The translations under genes and the position numbers were made by a program. Shown one piece after another: positions 1 through 7,459 of a DNA stretch of 21,480 nucleotides (its first letter is position 1; every line of letters starts with the position of its first letter). The stretch spans positions 1-21,480 of the forward strand of contig JASBTC010000104.1 in assembly GCA_030148625.1 (NCBI GenBank), given 5' to 3'. The notes below the pieces were generated by a model. The model saw only the letters and a list, made by a program, of their open reading frames with translations, made no database searches and was not told where the DNA came from. This DNA comes from Sphingobium sp. (GTDB taxonomy: Bacteria > Pseudomonadota > Alphaproteobacteria > Sphingomonadales > Sphingomonadaceae).

Positions 1-309
1 ATTCGATCGGGCCAATTCCGTCACTCCATCATCGTCGCCGACAATAACGCAGCCCGACCATGCAATATCCGGCGCCGGGCCGAAAGCTCTCCCTCCCTCC
101 GCGGCTCCGCGCGAACCGGTCGGTCTATGATGTCTCCGCTGGGCCGCGACGGTCCACGCGGAGCCGCGGAGACGCGGAGGATCGTCGATCGCATCGGACA
201 GCAGGGCAGTTCATCTTCGCGTTTTCGCGGCTCCGCGCGAACCATGCGGATTCTGCAATGGCGGACATTCGGCGCCCGACGCTCTTTATCCCCAATGGGG
301 AGGCGTTGA
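1..309. other. Intergenic region upstream of the M16 peptidase; no gene seen
   Basis: I see no convincing gene here. The open frames crossing it are arginine-rich shadows of the peptidase reading frame and of G+C-rich repeats. The stretch holds three copies of a roughly 29-bp element (89-243, listed separately), a GC palindrome near 70-79, and at the end the peptidase ribosome-binding site GGGGAGG (297-303). A 4-bp hairpin CCCC-AAT-GGGG (290-300) overlaps that site. No clear sigma70-type promoter is visible. Confidence 0.6.
89..243. repeat. Cluster of three ~29-bp REP-like elements in +/-/+ orientation
   Basis: The 18-bp core CGCGGCTCCGCGCGAACC occurs exactly at 100-117 and 226-243. Its reverse complement occurs at 151-168 with 16 of 18 bases identical. 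Similarity extends to about 29 bp at 89-117 (+), 151-179 (-) and 215-243 (+), with 33- and 35-nt gaps between copies. Neighbouring copies are therefore inverted and could fold into a long hairpin in RNA or single-stranded DNA. This resembles the short G+C-rich intergenic repeats common in sphingomonads; that comparison is from memory. Confidence 0.7.
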
Positions 310-3117
310 GTGATGAAGCTTGTGCGTATCGCGTCGGTGGCGCTGTTGATGATGTCGGCTCCCGCACTGGCGGACAGGCCCGCCGCGCCCGTCTCCGCCC
401 CCAATATCGCGGTGCCGCCAATGGGCTTCACCGAGCGCACCCTGCCCAACGGCCTGCGCCTGATCGCATCGCGCGATCCCAAGGCGGCGTCGGCGGCAGT
501 CTATGTCTTCTACGATGTCGGCCAGCGCGACGATCCCGTCCAGCGCGGCGGCTTCGCGCATCTGTTCGAACATCTGATGTTCAAGACGACGCGCAACCTG
601 CCCGAAGGCGCACAAAGCTACATGACCTCGATCGGCGTGCGCGCCAACGCCTCCACTTTGTGGGATTTCACCATCTACAATATGAGCGGCCCCGCCGATC
701 AGCTCGAACGGATGCTGTGGATCGAAGGCGAGCGTATGCGCAATCTCGTCATCGACGAGCCCGCGTACATGTCCGAACGCAATGTCGTGAAGGAGGAGCT
801 GCGCCAGCGCATCTTCGCCCAGCCCTATGGCCGGATCCTCTATACGCTGATCCCAGGCTTCGCTTTTTCAACCCATCCCTATGCCCGGCCGATCGGCGGC
901 ACCGCGGCCGATCTCGATCGCGCCGACCTGGCCGAGGTCCGCGCCTTTCACGAAGCCTATTACCGGCCCGACAATGCGATCGTCGTGGTCGTCGGCAATT
1001 TCGACCCGGCAGTGCTGAACCAATGGGTCGATCGCCATCTCGGATCGCTGCCGCGGCCGACAGCGGCGATCCCGCGCGATACGCGCGACGAAACGCCCCG
1101 GAACAAACCGGTCGATCTCGACGCCTATGCGCCAAATGTGCCGCTGCCCGCGCTGATCTTCGCCTGGCGTGCACCCGCCGCACGCGATCCCGACCGTGCG
1201 GCGCTTGCGCTGATCGAGACAATGCTGACCGCTGGCCCGGCCGCGCGGCTCAACCAAAGGCTGGTTTCGGAGAAGAAGCTGGCGTCGAGCATCACCAGCT
1301 ATAATCTGCCGGCGCGCGACGGTTACAGCTTCGCGCTTGTGGTGACGCTGGCGAATGGCGCGAAACTGGCCGATGCGCAGACCGCGCTCGATACCGAAAT
1401 CGCCGCATTGCGCGACACGCCGCTCAGCCAGGCGGAGCTCGATCGGGTCCGCAATGCGATGCTCGGAAATGCGCTGACCGGCCGGGAAACCGTCGATGGC
1501 CGCGCCTATGCGCTCGGCGAGGCCGCGATCCTGACGGGAAGCGCCGCATCCGACGACGCGATGCTCGCCGCGATCCGGGCGCTGACCCCGGCCGATGTCC
1601 AGCACGCGGCCCTACGCCTGTTTCCGGCCGAACGCCGCGTCACCATCCGCTATCAGGACGAAAGCGCACGTCCGGCGGGCTATGTCGGGGACCGGTCGGC
1701 CAATGCGGTGGATGCGATGGGCACCGTCGTCCCGGCGGCGGCTCGCCCCCCTGTGGCGATCGCCGCACCGGCCGATCGGGCAGCGCCGCCGCCCGCCGGC
1801 ACGGCCGTGGCGCGTGCGGTTCCGCCGATCGTCGAGCGCCGGCTGGCCAATGGGCTGCAGCTGGTGACGGCGCGCTCAACCGAACTGCCGCTCACCACGC
1901 TGGACCTCGTCATTCCCGGCGGCGACGCCGGGGATCCCGCCGAACGCGGCGGACTTGCGGACATCACGGCGGCGCTGGCGCTGCGCGGCGCGGGCGGGCG
2001 CGACGCCACCGGTTTCATCGCCGCGCTCAACGCGCTGGGCGCCAACCTGGTCGCCACCGCGCAGCCCGATGCGACGACGCTGCGATTGACCGCACCGACG
2101 GCGAATATCGATGCGGCAGGCGCATTGCTTGCCGACGCCGTTCTGCGGCCGAATTTCGTCGCCGCCGAACTGGACGGCGAACGCAAGAAACAGCTCGCGG
2201 CATTGCAGGTCGCGCAGAAGCAACCGACGCAGACCGCGCTCCGCATGCTGCAACAGGTGACGTTCGCCGGCACGCCCTATGCACTGCTCGCCACCCCCCA
2301 ATCGCTCGGCGCCATCGGCATCGATGACGTCAAGGCGTCGCGCGCGGGCTGGCGTCCCGATGGCGCGACTTTGATCGTGACCGGATCGCTCGCCACGGCC
2401 CAGGCCGAGGCGCTCGCGGCGCGGCTGTTCGGCGGCTGGCATGGCGCCCCTGCTTCGCCGCCGCGCGCCGCGATCGCACCGCCCCCCGCCCCGCGCATCG
2501 TCGCGATCGACCTGCCCGGGTCCGGCCAGACCGCCGTTCTGGCCGGCTATCGCCTGCCACCGCGATCGGACACGGCGTTCCGCGGAATCGAGCTGGCCAG
2601 CGCGATCGTCGGCGGCGGCTCGCAGGCCTGGCTGTCGCAGGAGATCCGGCAGAAGCGCGGACTGAGCTATGGCGCGGGCAGCGAAGTCACGATGCGCGCG
2701 AACGGCGGGCAGCTCATGGCCGCATCGCAGACCAAGAACGAGTCCGCGCCCGAGGTGGCCGATCTGATCCTGGTGCAATTCGGGCGGCTGGCGAGCGAAC
2801 CGTCAATGGCCGCGCGACGCGAAGAACGAATCCGCTTCCTCGCCAATATGCGCGCCACCCAATCCGAACGCACCGCCGGCCTCGCCGATTATCTGGCGTC
2901 ACTGGTCATGACGGGCACGCCGCTGACCGAAGCGCGCACCGAACTCTCCGGCCCGATCGCGGTGAGCGATGCCCAGCTTGCCCGCGCAACCGCATTATTG
3001 GCGCCGGGCAACGCCAATATCGTCGTGGTGGGCGACGCGAAACAATGGATCGAGACGCTGCGGACGCGGTTTCCGGGAGTGGAATTGGTGAGCGCGAGCC
3101 CGTCACCAGCCAATTGA
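310..3117 (+). CDS. Two-unit M16 family zinc metallopeptidase, periplasmic
   Basis: This is a 935-aa protein with two fused M16 (pitrilysin/insulinase-type) units, expected to degrade peptides inside a closed clamshell chamber. A signal peptide covers about residues 1-21, ending in APALAD, so the protein should be periplasmic. The N-terminal unit carries the inverted zinc motif HLFEH (His84, Glu87, His88), and a Glu near 162-163 (in VVKEEL) is the expected third zinc ligand. The second unit (about 510-930) lacks HxxEH but keeps the Arg/Tyr signature near RQKRGLSYG (Arg783, Tyr787), as in inactive partner domains that help bind substrate. A Pro/Ala-rich linker joins the two around 470-505. The start may be GTG 310 or ATG 313; GGGGAGG at 297-303 fits either. 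It stands alone, ending 51 bp before the convergent Lrp gene. The natural substrate cannot be told. Confidence 0.93.
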   Translation: MMKLVRIASVALLMMSAPALADRPAAPVSAPNIAVPPMGFTERTLPNGLRLIASRDPKAASAAVYVFYDVGQRDDPVQRGGFAHLFEHLMFKTTRNLPEGAQSYMTSIGVRANASTLWDFTIYNMSGPADQLERMLWIEGERMRNLVIDEPAYMSERNVVKEELRQRIFAQPYGRILYTLIPGFAFSTHPYARPIGGTAADLDRADLAEVRAFHEAYYRPDNAIVVVVGNFDPAVLNQWVDRHLGSLPRPTAAIPRDTRDETPRNKPVDLDAYAPNVPLPALIFAWRAPAARDPDRAALALIETMLTAGPAARLNQRLVSEKKLASSITSYNLPARDGYSFALVVTLANGAKLADAQTALDTEIAALRDTPLSQAELDRVRNAMLGNALTGRETVDGRAYALGEAAILTGSAASDDAMLAAIRALTPADVQHAALRLFPAERRVTIRYQDESARPAGYVGDRSANAVDAMGTVVPAAARPPVAIAAPADRAAPPPAGTAVARAVPPIVERRLANGLQLVTARSTELPLTTLDLVIPGGDAGDPAERGGLADITAALALRGAGGRDATGFIAALNALGANLVATAQPDATTLRLTAPTANIDAAGALLADAVLRPNFVAAELDGERKKQLAALQVAQKQPTQTALRMLQQVTFAGTPYALLATPQSLGAIGIDDVKASRAGWRPDGATLIVTGSLATAQAEALAARLFGGWHGAPASPPRAAIAPPPAPRIVAIDLPGSGQTAVLAGYRLPPRSDTAFRGIELASAIVGGGSQAWLSQEIRQKRGLSYGAGSEVTMRANGGQLMAASQTKNESAPEVADLILVQFGRLASEPSMAARREERIRFLANMRATQSERTAGLADYLASLVMTGTPLTEARTELSGPIAVSDAQLARATALLAPGNANIVVVGDAKQWIETLRTRFPGVELVSASPSPAN

Positions 3118-3130
3118 CGAACCTTCACTC

Positions 3131-3156
3131 GCCATTCCCGCTTTCGCCGGAATGGC
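3131..3156. repeat. Small palindrome between convergent genes, possible bidirectional terminator
   Basis: A perfect 8-bp inverted repeat, GCCATTCC (3131-3138) and GGAATGGC (3149-3156), surrounds a 10-nt loop. It lies in the 51-bp gap between the converging peptidase and Lrp genes. Its 15-bp segment GCTTTCGCCGGAATG (3140-3154) recurs exactly at 4120-4134 in the larger palindrome, so it looks like a shorter member of the same repeat family. There is no clear T-run, so a terminator role is only inferred from position. Confidence 0.55.
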
Positions 3157-3168
3157 GGGAAGTGGGGT

Positions 3169-3651
3169 TCAAATCCCCGGCACCGGCACTTCGGTCGTGT
3201 ATTTGATCTGCTCCATCGCGAAGGACGAGCTGACATCGTGGATGACGATGTTGGCGATCAGTTTCTTGTAGATCCGGTCATAGTCGGCAATGTCGGCGGC
3301 GACGACCTTGAGCATATAGTCGATCTCGCCACTCATTCGATAGAATTCAGTGACTTCCGGGATATCCCTGACATGATCGGCGAACATGGTCAGCCAGTCG
3401 CGATCATGGCGATTGGTCCGCACCGCGACGAAGATCGTCACGCCCAGTCCGATCGCCTCGCGGTTCACGAGCGCGACGGTGCCGGTGATGATCCCGGCCG
3501 CCTGCAGCCGCTTCACCCGATTCCAGCACGGCGTCGCCGACAGCCCGACGCGCGACGCCAGTTCGGCATTGGAGAGTGTCGCGTCGCGCTGAAGCTCACG
3601 CAGGATGCGTCGATCATGGCGATCGAGAGAAAGATTTTCCGAACGAGTCAC
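3169..3651 (-). CDS. Lrp/AsnC family transcriptional regulator
   Basis: This 160-aa regulator has the family layout: an N-terminal helix-turn-helix (about residues 8-52, with LSNAELASRVGLSATPCWNR typical of AsnC-type domains) and a C-terminal RAM ligand-binding domain (about 66-150, with the SGEIDYMLKV segment). Such proteins form dimers and octamers, often sense amino acids, and often repress their own gene. I chose GTG at 3651 because it gives the usual family length. The longer open frame to 3774 would place the nested palindromes at 3673-3705 inside coding DNA and overlap the start of the divergent gene. ATG 3705 is a weaker alternative. The ligand is not predictable; the divergent DUF6356 gene is a natural candidate target. 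Confidence 0.9.
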   Translation of the reverse strand: MTRSENLSLDRHDRRILRELQRDATLSNAELASRVGLSATPCWNRVKRLQAAGIITGTVALVNREAIGLGVTIFVAVRTNRHDRDWLTMFADHVRDIPEVTEFYRMSGEIDYMLKVVAADIADYDRIYKKLIANIVIHDVSSSFAMEQIKYTTEVPVPGI

Positions 3652-3672
3652 GATTGAGAGAAATTTCCCTGA

Positions 3673-3705
3673 ATTTTGATGATTCCTATCAAAATCAGGA
3701 ATCAT
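3673..3705. promoter_or_regulatory. Nested palindromes in the Lrp/DUF6356 divergent promoter region
   Basis: Two perfect inverted repeats overlap. ATTTTGAT (3673-3680) pairs with ATCAAAAT (3688-3695), and ATGATTCCT (3679-3687) pairs with AGGAATCAT (3697-3705). The stretch is A/T-rich against a G+C-rich background and lies 22-54 bp upstream of the Lrp start and 53-85 bp upstream of the DUF6356 start. This fits an autoregulatory Lrp-type operator serving both directions. The palindromes are seen; binding is inferred. Confidence 0.6.
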
Positions 3706-3757
3706 TTCCGCCTCAGATGACGATAAATTCCTCATCAGATCAAGCCCGGAGGAAAAA

Positions 3758-3976
3758 ATGCGTCGCCTGCTCACCGATCACCCTGCCTCGGTCGGCGAAA
3801 GCTATCTGGAGCATATGGGGCATGCGACCAGCTTCGGCACGTCCCTGATCCTCGCCGGTATCGCCTGCCTGATCCACGGCCTGATCCCCGCCTGGTTCGT
3901 CTCGACCGGCAGCAACACCATCCGCCGCCTGCATGATCGCATGGTGGTCAATCGTCGGCGGAAGGAAGTGGGGTAA
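3758..3976 (+). CDS. Small DUF6356-type integral membrane protein
   Basis: This is a 72-aa protein of unknown function. The N-terminal part has a HPASVGESY...EH segment, which I recognise from the short DUF6356 family of sphingomonads and relatives. A single hydrophobic span follows at about residues 25-48 (SFGTSLILAGIACLIHGLIP). The C-terminal tail is strongly basic and ends in NRRRKEVG, suggesting a cytoplasmic tail. A strong ribosome-binding site, GGAGGA (3748-3753), precedes ATG 3758. The gene is divergent from the Lrp regulator and shares its palindromic control region. The family name is from memory; the role is unknown. Confidence 0.8.
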   Translation: MRRLLTDHPASVGESYLEHMGHATSFGTSLILAGIACLIHGLIPAWFVSTGSNTIRRLHDRMVVNRRRKEVG

Positions 3977-4030
3977 CCCGCCTTCTCTCGATTATGCATG
4001 GAAGTCTTTCAGATACAGCGACTTCGCCAC

Positions 4031-4140
4031 TCACGTCATTCCCCTGTTTGTTCGTCATCCCGGCGAAAGCCGGGATCTCACTTCTTTTGGTACGGCAATG
4101 AACAGGAAGTGAGATTCCGGCTTTCGCCGGAATGACGTGA
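4031..4140. repeat. 110-bp REP-like long palindrome
   Basis: The ends are a perfect 12-bp inverted repeat, TCACGTCATTCC (4031-4042) and GGAATGACGTGA (4129-4140). Inside, the arm 4053-4084, which contains CCCGGCGAAAGCCGGG, pairs with 4106-4137 over 32 positions with two mismatches, leaving a 21-nt loop (4085-4105). Each arm also contains its own smaller palindrome, GGCGAAAGCC or GGCTTTCGCC. The element lies between the convergent DUF6356 and WecG genes. It could be a REP/BIME-type pair, a non-autonomous mobile repeat, or a bidirectional transcription stop. No transposase is nearby. Confidence 0.8.
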
Positions 4141-4167
4141 ATGGATAAACATCTGCGGTGAAAGGTT

Positions 4168-4929
4168 TTATTCCACCCGCAACACCTGCCGACCAAAAAG
4201 ACGCATGACCACCGCGCCCAGCATCAGCCCGGCAAAGCGCATATTGGTGGACACGTAGCGCCAGACCATCCGGCGCGGCTCCTGGATCAGACGGTACAGC
4301 CATTCCAGCCCCACCCTCTGCATCCAGACCGGTGCGCGACGGACCGATCCGGCCAGCACATCGATCGCGCCACCGACACCCATCACGAAGGGCACGCCGA
4401 GCGCGCCCGCGTGGCGGCTGAGAAAGCGTTCCTTGCGCGGCGTCGGCATCGCGACGAACAGGCAATCCGCACCGCTCGCCCGGATCGCCGCGACGACATC
4501 CGCTTCCTCATCGACGGTGAAATAGCCGTCGCGCATCCCGGCGAGAACAAGGCCGGGCCAGCGCACTTCCGCCGCCGTTCGGGCCCGTGCCAGCATCTCG
4601 GCGCGCGCACCCAGCACATAGGGTTTCAGCCCGCGCCGCGCGCATTCGGCGAGCAACGCCTCCATCAGGTCGATGCCGGCAACGCGCTCGACACCGCGTG
4701 CGCCGAACAGGCGCAGCGCCAGCACCAGCCCCATGCCGTCCAGCCCGATCATTTCGGCGGCCTCGACATCGCGCCGCAAATCCGCGTCGCGGCGCATCTC
4801 GACGAATTTCGCGACATTGAGCGCGACATGCACGGTCGGCACGCGACCCGCCATCGCCGCAACGGCATGCGAAACGCTCTCGTCATGCGAGAGCAGGTCG
4901 ATCGGCGTGCCCAGCAGATAGACGCGCAT
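4168..4929 (-). CDS. WecG/TagA/CpsF family glycosyltransferase
   Basis: This 253-aa enzyme belongs to glycosyltransferase family 26, which transfers a sugar from a nucleotide donor (UDP-ManNAcA or UDP-ManNAc in WecG and TagA) onto a lipid-linked sugar during surface polysaccharide assembly at the inner membrane. Family marks are the conserved Asp in MIGLDGMGL (Asp64, matching the catalytic-base position of TagA), the AMPTPRKERFLSRH segment, and the C-terminal GGAIDVLAGSVRRAP...GLEWLYRLIQEPRR region, typical of membrane-associating tails. ATG 4929 is chosen because GGAGGAGGGG lies six bases upstream and the protein then begins at the family N-terminus. It is 23 bp downstream of the co-directional TetR gene, so the two may be co-transcribed. 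The donor and acceptor cannot be predicted. Confidence 0.9.
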   Translation of the reverse strand: MRVYLLGTPIDLLSHDESVSHAVAAMAGRVPTVHVALNVAKFVEMRRDADLRRDVEAAEMIGLDGMGLVLALRLFGARGVERVAGIDLMEALLAECARRGLKPYVLGARAEMLARARTAAEVRWPGLVLAGMRDGYFTVDEEADVVAAIRASGADCLFVAMPTPRKERFLSRHAGALGVPFVMGVGGAIDVLAGSVRRAPVWMQRVGLEWLYRLIQEPRRMVWRYVSTNMRFAGLMLGAVVMRLFGRQVLRVE

Positions 4930-4952
4930 CACTCGCCCCTCCTCCGACGCCG

Positions 4953-5627
4953 TCAGGACGGGTCGTCCGCCAACCCCTTGATCTCGCCGGGTTTCAGCTC
5001 GCGCGCCAGTGTGACGAACGAGCGCCTGGCGATCTGTTCGAACCAGGGCATCCGCGCGCGCCATGGTTTTTCATAGCCGGCGAACACCGTCAGTCCCTCC
5101 ATCGAGGCCGAGATGAACAGCGCCAGCGTCTCGCGCTCGTCGGCGGGCAGTGCCGGATTGATCTCCGCGATCAGTTCGTTGAGCGAGACGCGCGCGCGAT
5201 CGTAAAGCTCCTCCATGCGATCCTGGACGAAGGGATCATGATTGGCGAGCACCCAGAGTTCGGGGAAGAAGCGCGTCGTCTTCTTGGTGGTGATGTCTTC
5301 CAGGATCAGCGTCACCAGCTTTTCGAGCCGCTCGGCGGCGGTCGCACCGGGCTCGTGCATGATCGCGTCGAACGAATCCTCGTAACTGCTGATCACCGCG
5401 TTGAGCAGCTCGCGAATCAGCTCGTCCTTCGAGCGGAAATAATAGTTGAGATTGCCGACATTCATGCCGCTTTCCGTGGCGATGCGGCGCAAGGTCAGCG
5501 CGCCCGATCCATGCTCGACAAGCAGCGACAGCGCGGCACGGAGGATCTGCTCGAAGCCATCCTGGCCGCGTGCATATCCGCCCTCACGAGGCGCGATCTT
5601 CAGGTCGGGGACAATAAAATCGGTCAA
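4953..5627 (-). CDS. TetR/AcrR family transcriptional regulator
   Basis: This is a roughly 224-aa one-component regulator. The N-terminal helix-turn-helix lies at about residues 45-66, with LTLRRIATESGMNVGNLNYY followed by the usual FRSKDELI. The C-terminal two thirds are helical, as expected for a ligand-binding dimer domain. No ATG is available near the start. TTG 5627 is preferred because AGGA lies nine bases upstream; TTG 5636 in the same frame has AGGA directly against it. The gene is divergent from the amine-dehydrogenase operon, and a 24-bp palindrome lies in the shared intergenic region. It is therefore the best candidate for the operon's repressor, released by the amine or a CoA-ester intermediate. 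That assignment is inferred from position. Confidence 0.9.
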   Translation of the reverse strand: MTDFIVPDLKIAPREGGYARGQDGFEQILRAALSLLVEHGSGALTLRRIATESGMNVGNLNYYFRSKDELIRELLNAVISSYEDSFDAIMHEPGATAAERLEKLVTLILEDITTKKTTRFFPELWVLANHDPFVQDRMEELYDRARVSLNELIAEINPALPADERETLALFISASMEGLTVFAGYEKPWRARMPWFEQIARRSFVTLARELKPGEIKGLADDPS

Positions 5628-5700
5628 AATCAGCAATCCTGACGCCCTGCTAGCCGCGTCCCGATATTAGGGCAAGCGATCAACTTTTGGCAATTGACTA

Positions 5701-5724
5701 AATTTGGACACTAGTCCAGATTTC
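5701..5724. promoter_or_regulatory. Candidate TetR operator upstream of the amine operon
   Basis: The arms AAATTTGGAC (5701-5710) and GTCCAGATTT (5715-5724) are inverted with 9 of 10 bases matching around a 4-bp spacer, the usual shape of a TetR-family operator. The site sits midway between the divergent TetR and aauB-like genes. A TTGACT hexamer at 5694-5699 could be a rightward -35 box; the matching -10 is not convincing. Repressor binding here would block the operon promoter. Confidence 0.6.
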
Positions 5725-5771
5725 AGCGACTCGGTCGTTCAGGCCGGACAGACTGAAAGAGGGGAGTTCGC

Positions 5772-6947
5772 ATGCGCCGCGCCGCCAGCCGCATTGCCGG
5801 AGCCATGACCATCGCCAGCCTGCACATCGCAGCGCCCGCGATCGCCGCGGATTATCCGCAGCCCCTGCCCGAGGAACCGGTGCCTGCGGTCGCGGTGCTG
5901 CCGGAGAAATATCCCGAAAGCTGGGTCTTCGTGCACGACCTGCATTTCAACAGCCTGCCCGATGGCCGTGTCGCGGTGGTCGACGTCGCTGCCGAGAACC
6001 GCAATGTGAAGGGTCAGATCCCGGCCGCGCAGTTCGCCAGCTTCCTGCCCGCCACCACCAAGTCCGAACTCTATGTCGGGGAAACCTTCCTGTCGCGATT
6101 GACGCGTGGCGAACGCACCGATGTGATCACGATCTGGGACACGAAGACGCTGGCGCCCAAGGGCGAGATCATCCTGCCCGGCGGCAAGCGCGGCCTGTTC
6201 GTCACGCTCAAGAACAGCCTCCAATTCACCAATGACGAGAAATGGGCGCTGGTGTTCAACTTCACGCCCGGATCGTCGGTGACGGTGGTCGACCTCGACG
6301 CGCGCAAAATCCTGTCGGACATCGATCTGCCGGGCTGCTCGCTGGTCTATCCCACCGGACCGCGCGGTTTCACCTCGCTTTGCGCCGACGGCACGATGAC
6401 CAGCATCGCGCTGGATGCAGCCGGCCGCGCTGGCCCCACCGTCACCAGCAAGGTCTTCAACGACATCGACAAGGACGCGCTGTTCATGAGTCCTGCCATG
6501 GTGGGGCGCACCGCCTGGTTCGTCAGCTTCACCGGCAATATCCGCGGCATCGATTTCTCCGGCGCCGCGGCGCGCGACCTGGGTCTGTTCAAGATCGCGA
6601 AGCCCGCGGGCGGCGATCCCGAATGGCGCCCCGGCGGGTGGCAGGTGATCACCGCCGACAAGACCGGGCTGCTTTATGTGCTGATGAATCCGCACGGCAA
6701 GGAGGGCAGCCACAAGGATGGCGGCACCGAAGCCTGGGTGATCGATCCGGTGAAAAAGGCGCTGGTCCGCCGGATCGCGCTCAAGAACCACAGCGTCTCG
6801 ATCGAGGCGACGCAACAGGCGAGCCCGCTGCTCGTGGCGTCGAAGCCCGACGGATCGCTCGACGTCTATGACGCGGCGACCGGCGCATTCCAGAGGACAA
6901 TCGTCGGCGTGGTCCATGACCCGATGACGATGACGGCGGCGCGCTGA
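5772..6947 (+). CDS. aauB: Aromatic amine dehydrogenase large (beta-propeller) subunit
   Basis: This is the 391-aa large subunit of a tryptophan tryptophylquinone (TTQ) amine dehydrogenase, a periplasmic alpha2beta2 enzyme that converts RCH2NH2 to RCHO and NH3. A signal peptide covers about residues 1-26 (ending PAIAA). The rest has repeated blade-like segments such as VTVVDLDARKI, EAWVIDPVKKALV and LDVYDAATGAF, as expected for the seven-bladed propeller of MauB/AauB. Cys189 and Cys204 are 15 residues apart, the spacing I recall for the conserved large-subunit disulfide. GAGGGGAG lies just upstream of ATG 5772. It is the first gene of the operon, and its stop overlaps the next start by one base (TGATG). 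Order B-E-D-A matches both the mau and aau clusters; the small subunit decides for the AADH type. Confidence 0.92.
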   Translation: MRRAASRIAGAMTIASLHIAAPAIAADYPQPLPEEPVPAVAVLPEKYPESWVFVHDLHFNSLPDGRVAVVDVAAENRNVKGQIPAAQFASFLPATTKSELYVGETFLSRLTRGERTDVITIWDTKTLAPKGEIILPGGKRGLFVTLKNSLQFTNDEKWALVFNFTPGSSVTVVDLDARKILSDIDLPGCSLVYPTGPRGFTSLCADGTMTSIALDAAGRAGPTVTSKVFNDIDKDALFMSPAMVGRTAWFVSFTGNIRGIDFSGAAARDLGLFKIAKPAGGDPEWRPGGWQVITADKTGLLYVLMNPHGKEGSHKDGGTEAWVIDPVKKALVRRIALKNHSVSIEATQQASPLLVASKPDGSLDVYDAATGAFQRTIVGVVHDPMTMTAAR

Positions 6948-7459
6948 TGGCCGGGATCACCCAGGCTGCAGCCCTCTTCCTGGCGCTGGTCCTGGCCGCC
7001 GCCGCCGTCCATAAACTGGTGGCGCGCGACCGGCTGACCATGGCGACCGGGCGGCTGCTTCGGCTCGATGCGCCGCTGGCCGGTGTCGCGATGCTCGCCG
7101 CGGCCGCGATCGAGGCCGCCGCCGCGATCGCGCTGGTGCTGACGCCCGCGCGGCCGATCGGCGCGCTGCTCGCCGCCGCGCTCTGGTCAAGCTATGGCGT
7201 GGCATTGCTCGCGGCGCGGCGACGCGGCGAAAGCGGCTTTGATTGCGGCTGCGGCTTTGCCGTTCAGCGCAAGCCCGTCGACAGCTTCACCATGGCGCGC
7301 CCCTTCGGGCTGGTCCTGCTCGCCCTGTTCGTCGCTTCGGCGCCGGGCGCCCCTGCCCCGCTTGTCGAGCCCGTCTTTGCCGCGCTCGCGCTCTACGCCC
7401 TGTTCCTTGCCGCCGGCGAGATCGCCGCCCTGCCCTCCAAACGGAGCCTTGCCCGATGA
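6947..7459 (+). CDS. aauE: MauE/AauE-type membrane protein for amine dehydrogenase maturation
   Basis: This 170-aa integral membrane protein has about four hydrophobic segments (roughly residues 5-22, 44-65, 68-88 and 115-158). It matches the MauE family, which has a DoxX/VKOR-like fold and is needed with MauD to form the many disulfides of the small subunit. A Cys pair in DCGCGF (about residues 98-103) is the likely redox-active element that passes electrons between the membrane and MauD; this role is inferred. The start overlaps the aauB-like stop by one base, and the stop overlaps the next start (ATGA). The position between B and D is diagnostic of mau/aau operons. Confidence 0.88.
   Translation: MAGITQAAALFLALVLAAAAVHKLVARDRLTMATGRLLRLDAPLAGVAMLAAAAIEAAAAIALVLTPARPIGALLAAALWSSYGVALLAARRRGESGFDCGCGFAVQRKPVDSFTMARPFGLVLLALFVASAPGAPAPLVEPVFAALALYALFLAAGEIAALPSKRSLAR

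Noticed and set aside
89..243. CRISPR-like spacing of the 29-bp elements
   Set aside because: Only three imperfect copies, alternating in orientation, with no cas genes in the window; CRISPR repeats are all in one direction.
290..300. CCCC-AAT-GGGG hairpin hiding the peptidase ribosome-binding site
   Set aside because: Only four base pairs; too weak and too common in G+C-rich DNA to claim as a control element.
60..1304. A 414-residue plus-strand open frame overlapping the peptidase
   Set aside because: It is Arg/Ala/Pro-rich, with no recognisable domain, and runs in another frame of the clear M16 gene; it is a G+C-driven shadow.
5739..6917. A 392-residue minus-strand open frame opposite the amine dehydrogenase large subunit
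   Set aside because: It mirrors the codon pattern of the real gene, has no domain, and would cover the operon's first gene and ribosome-binding site.
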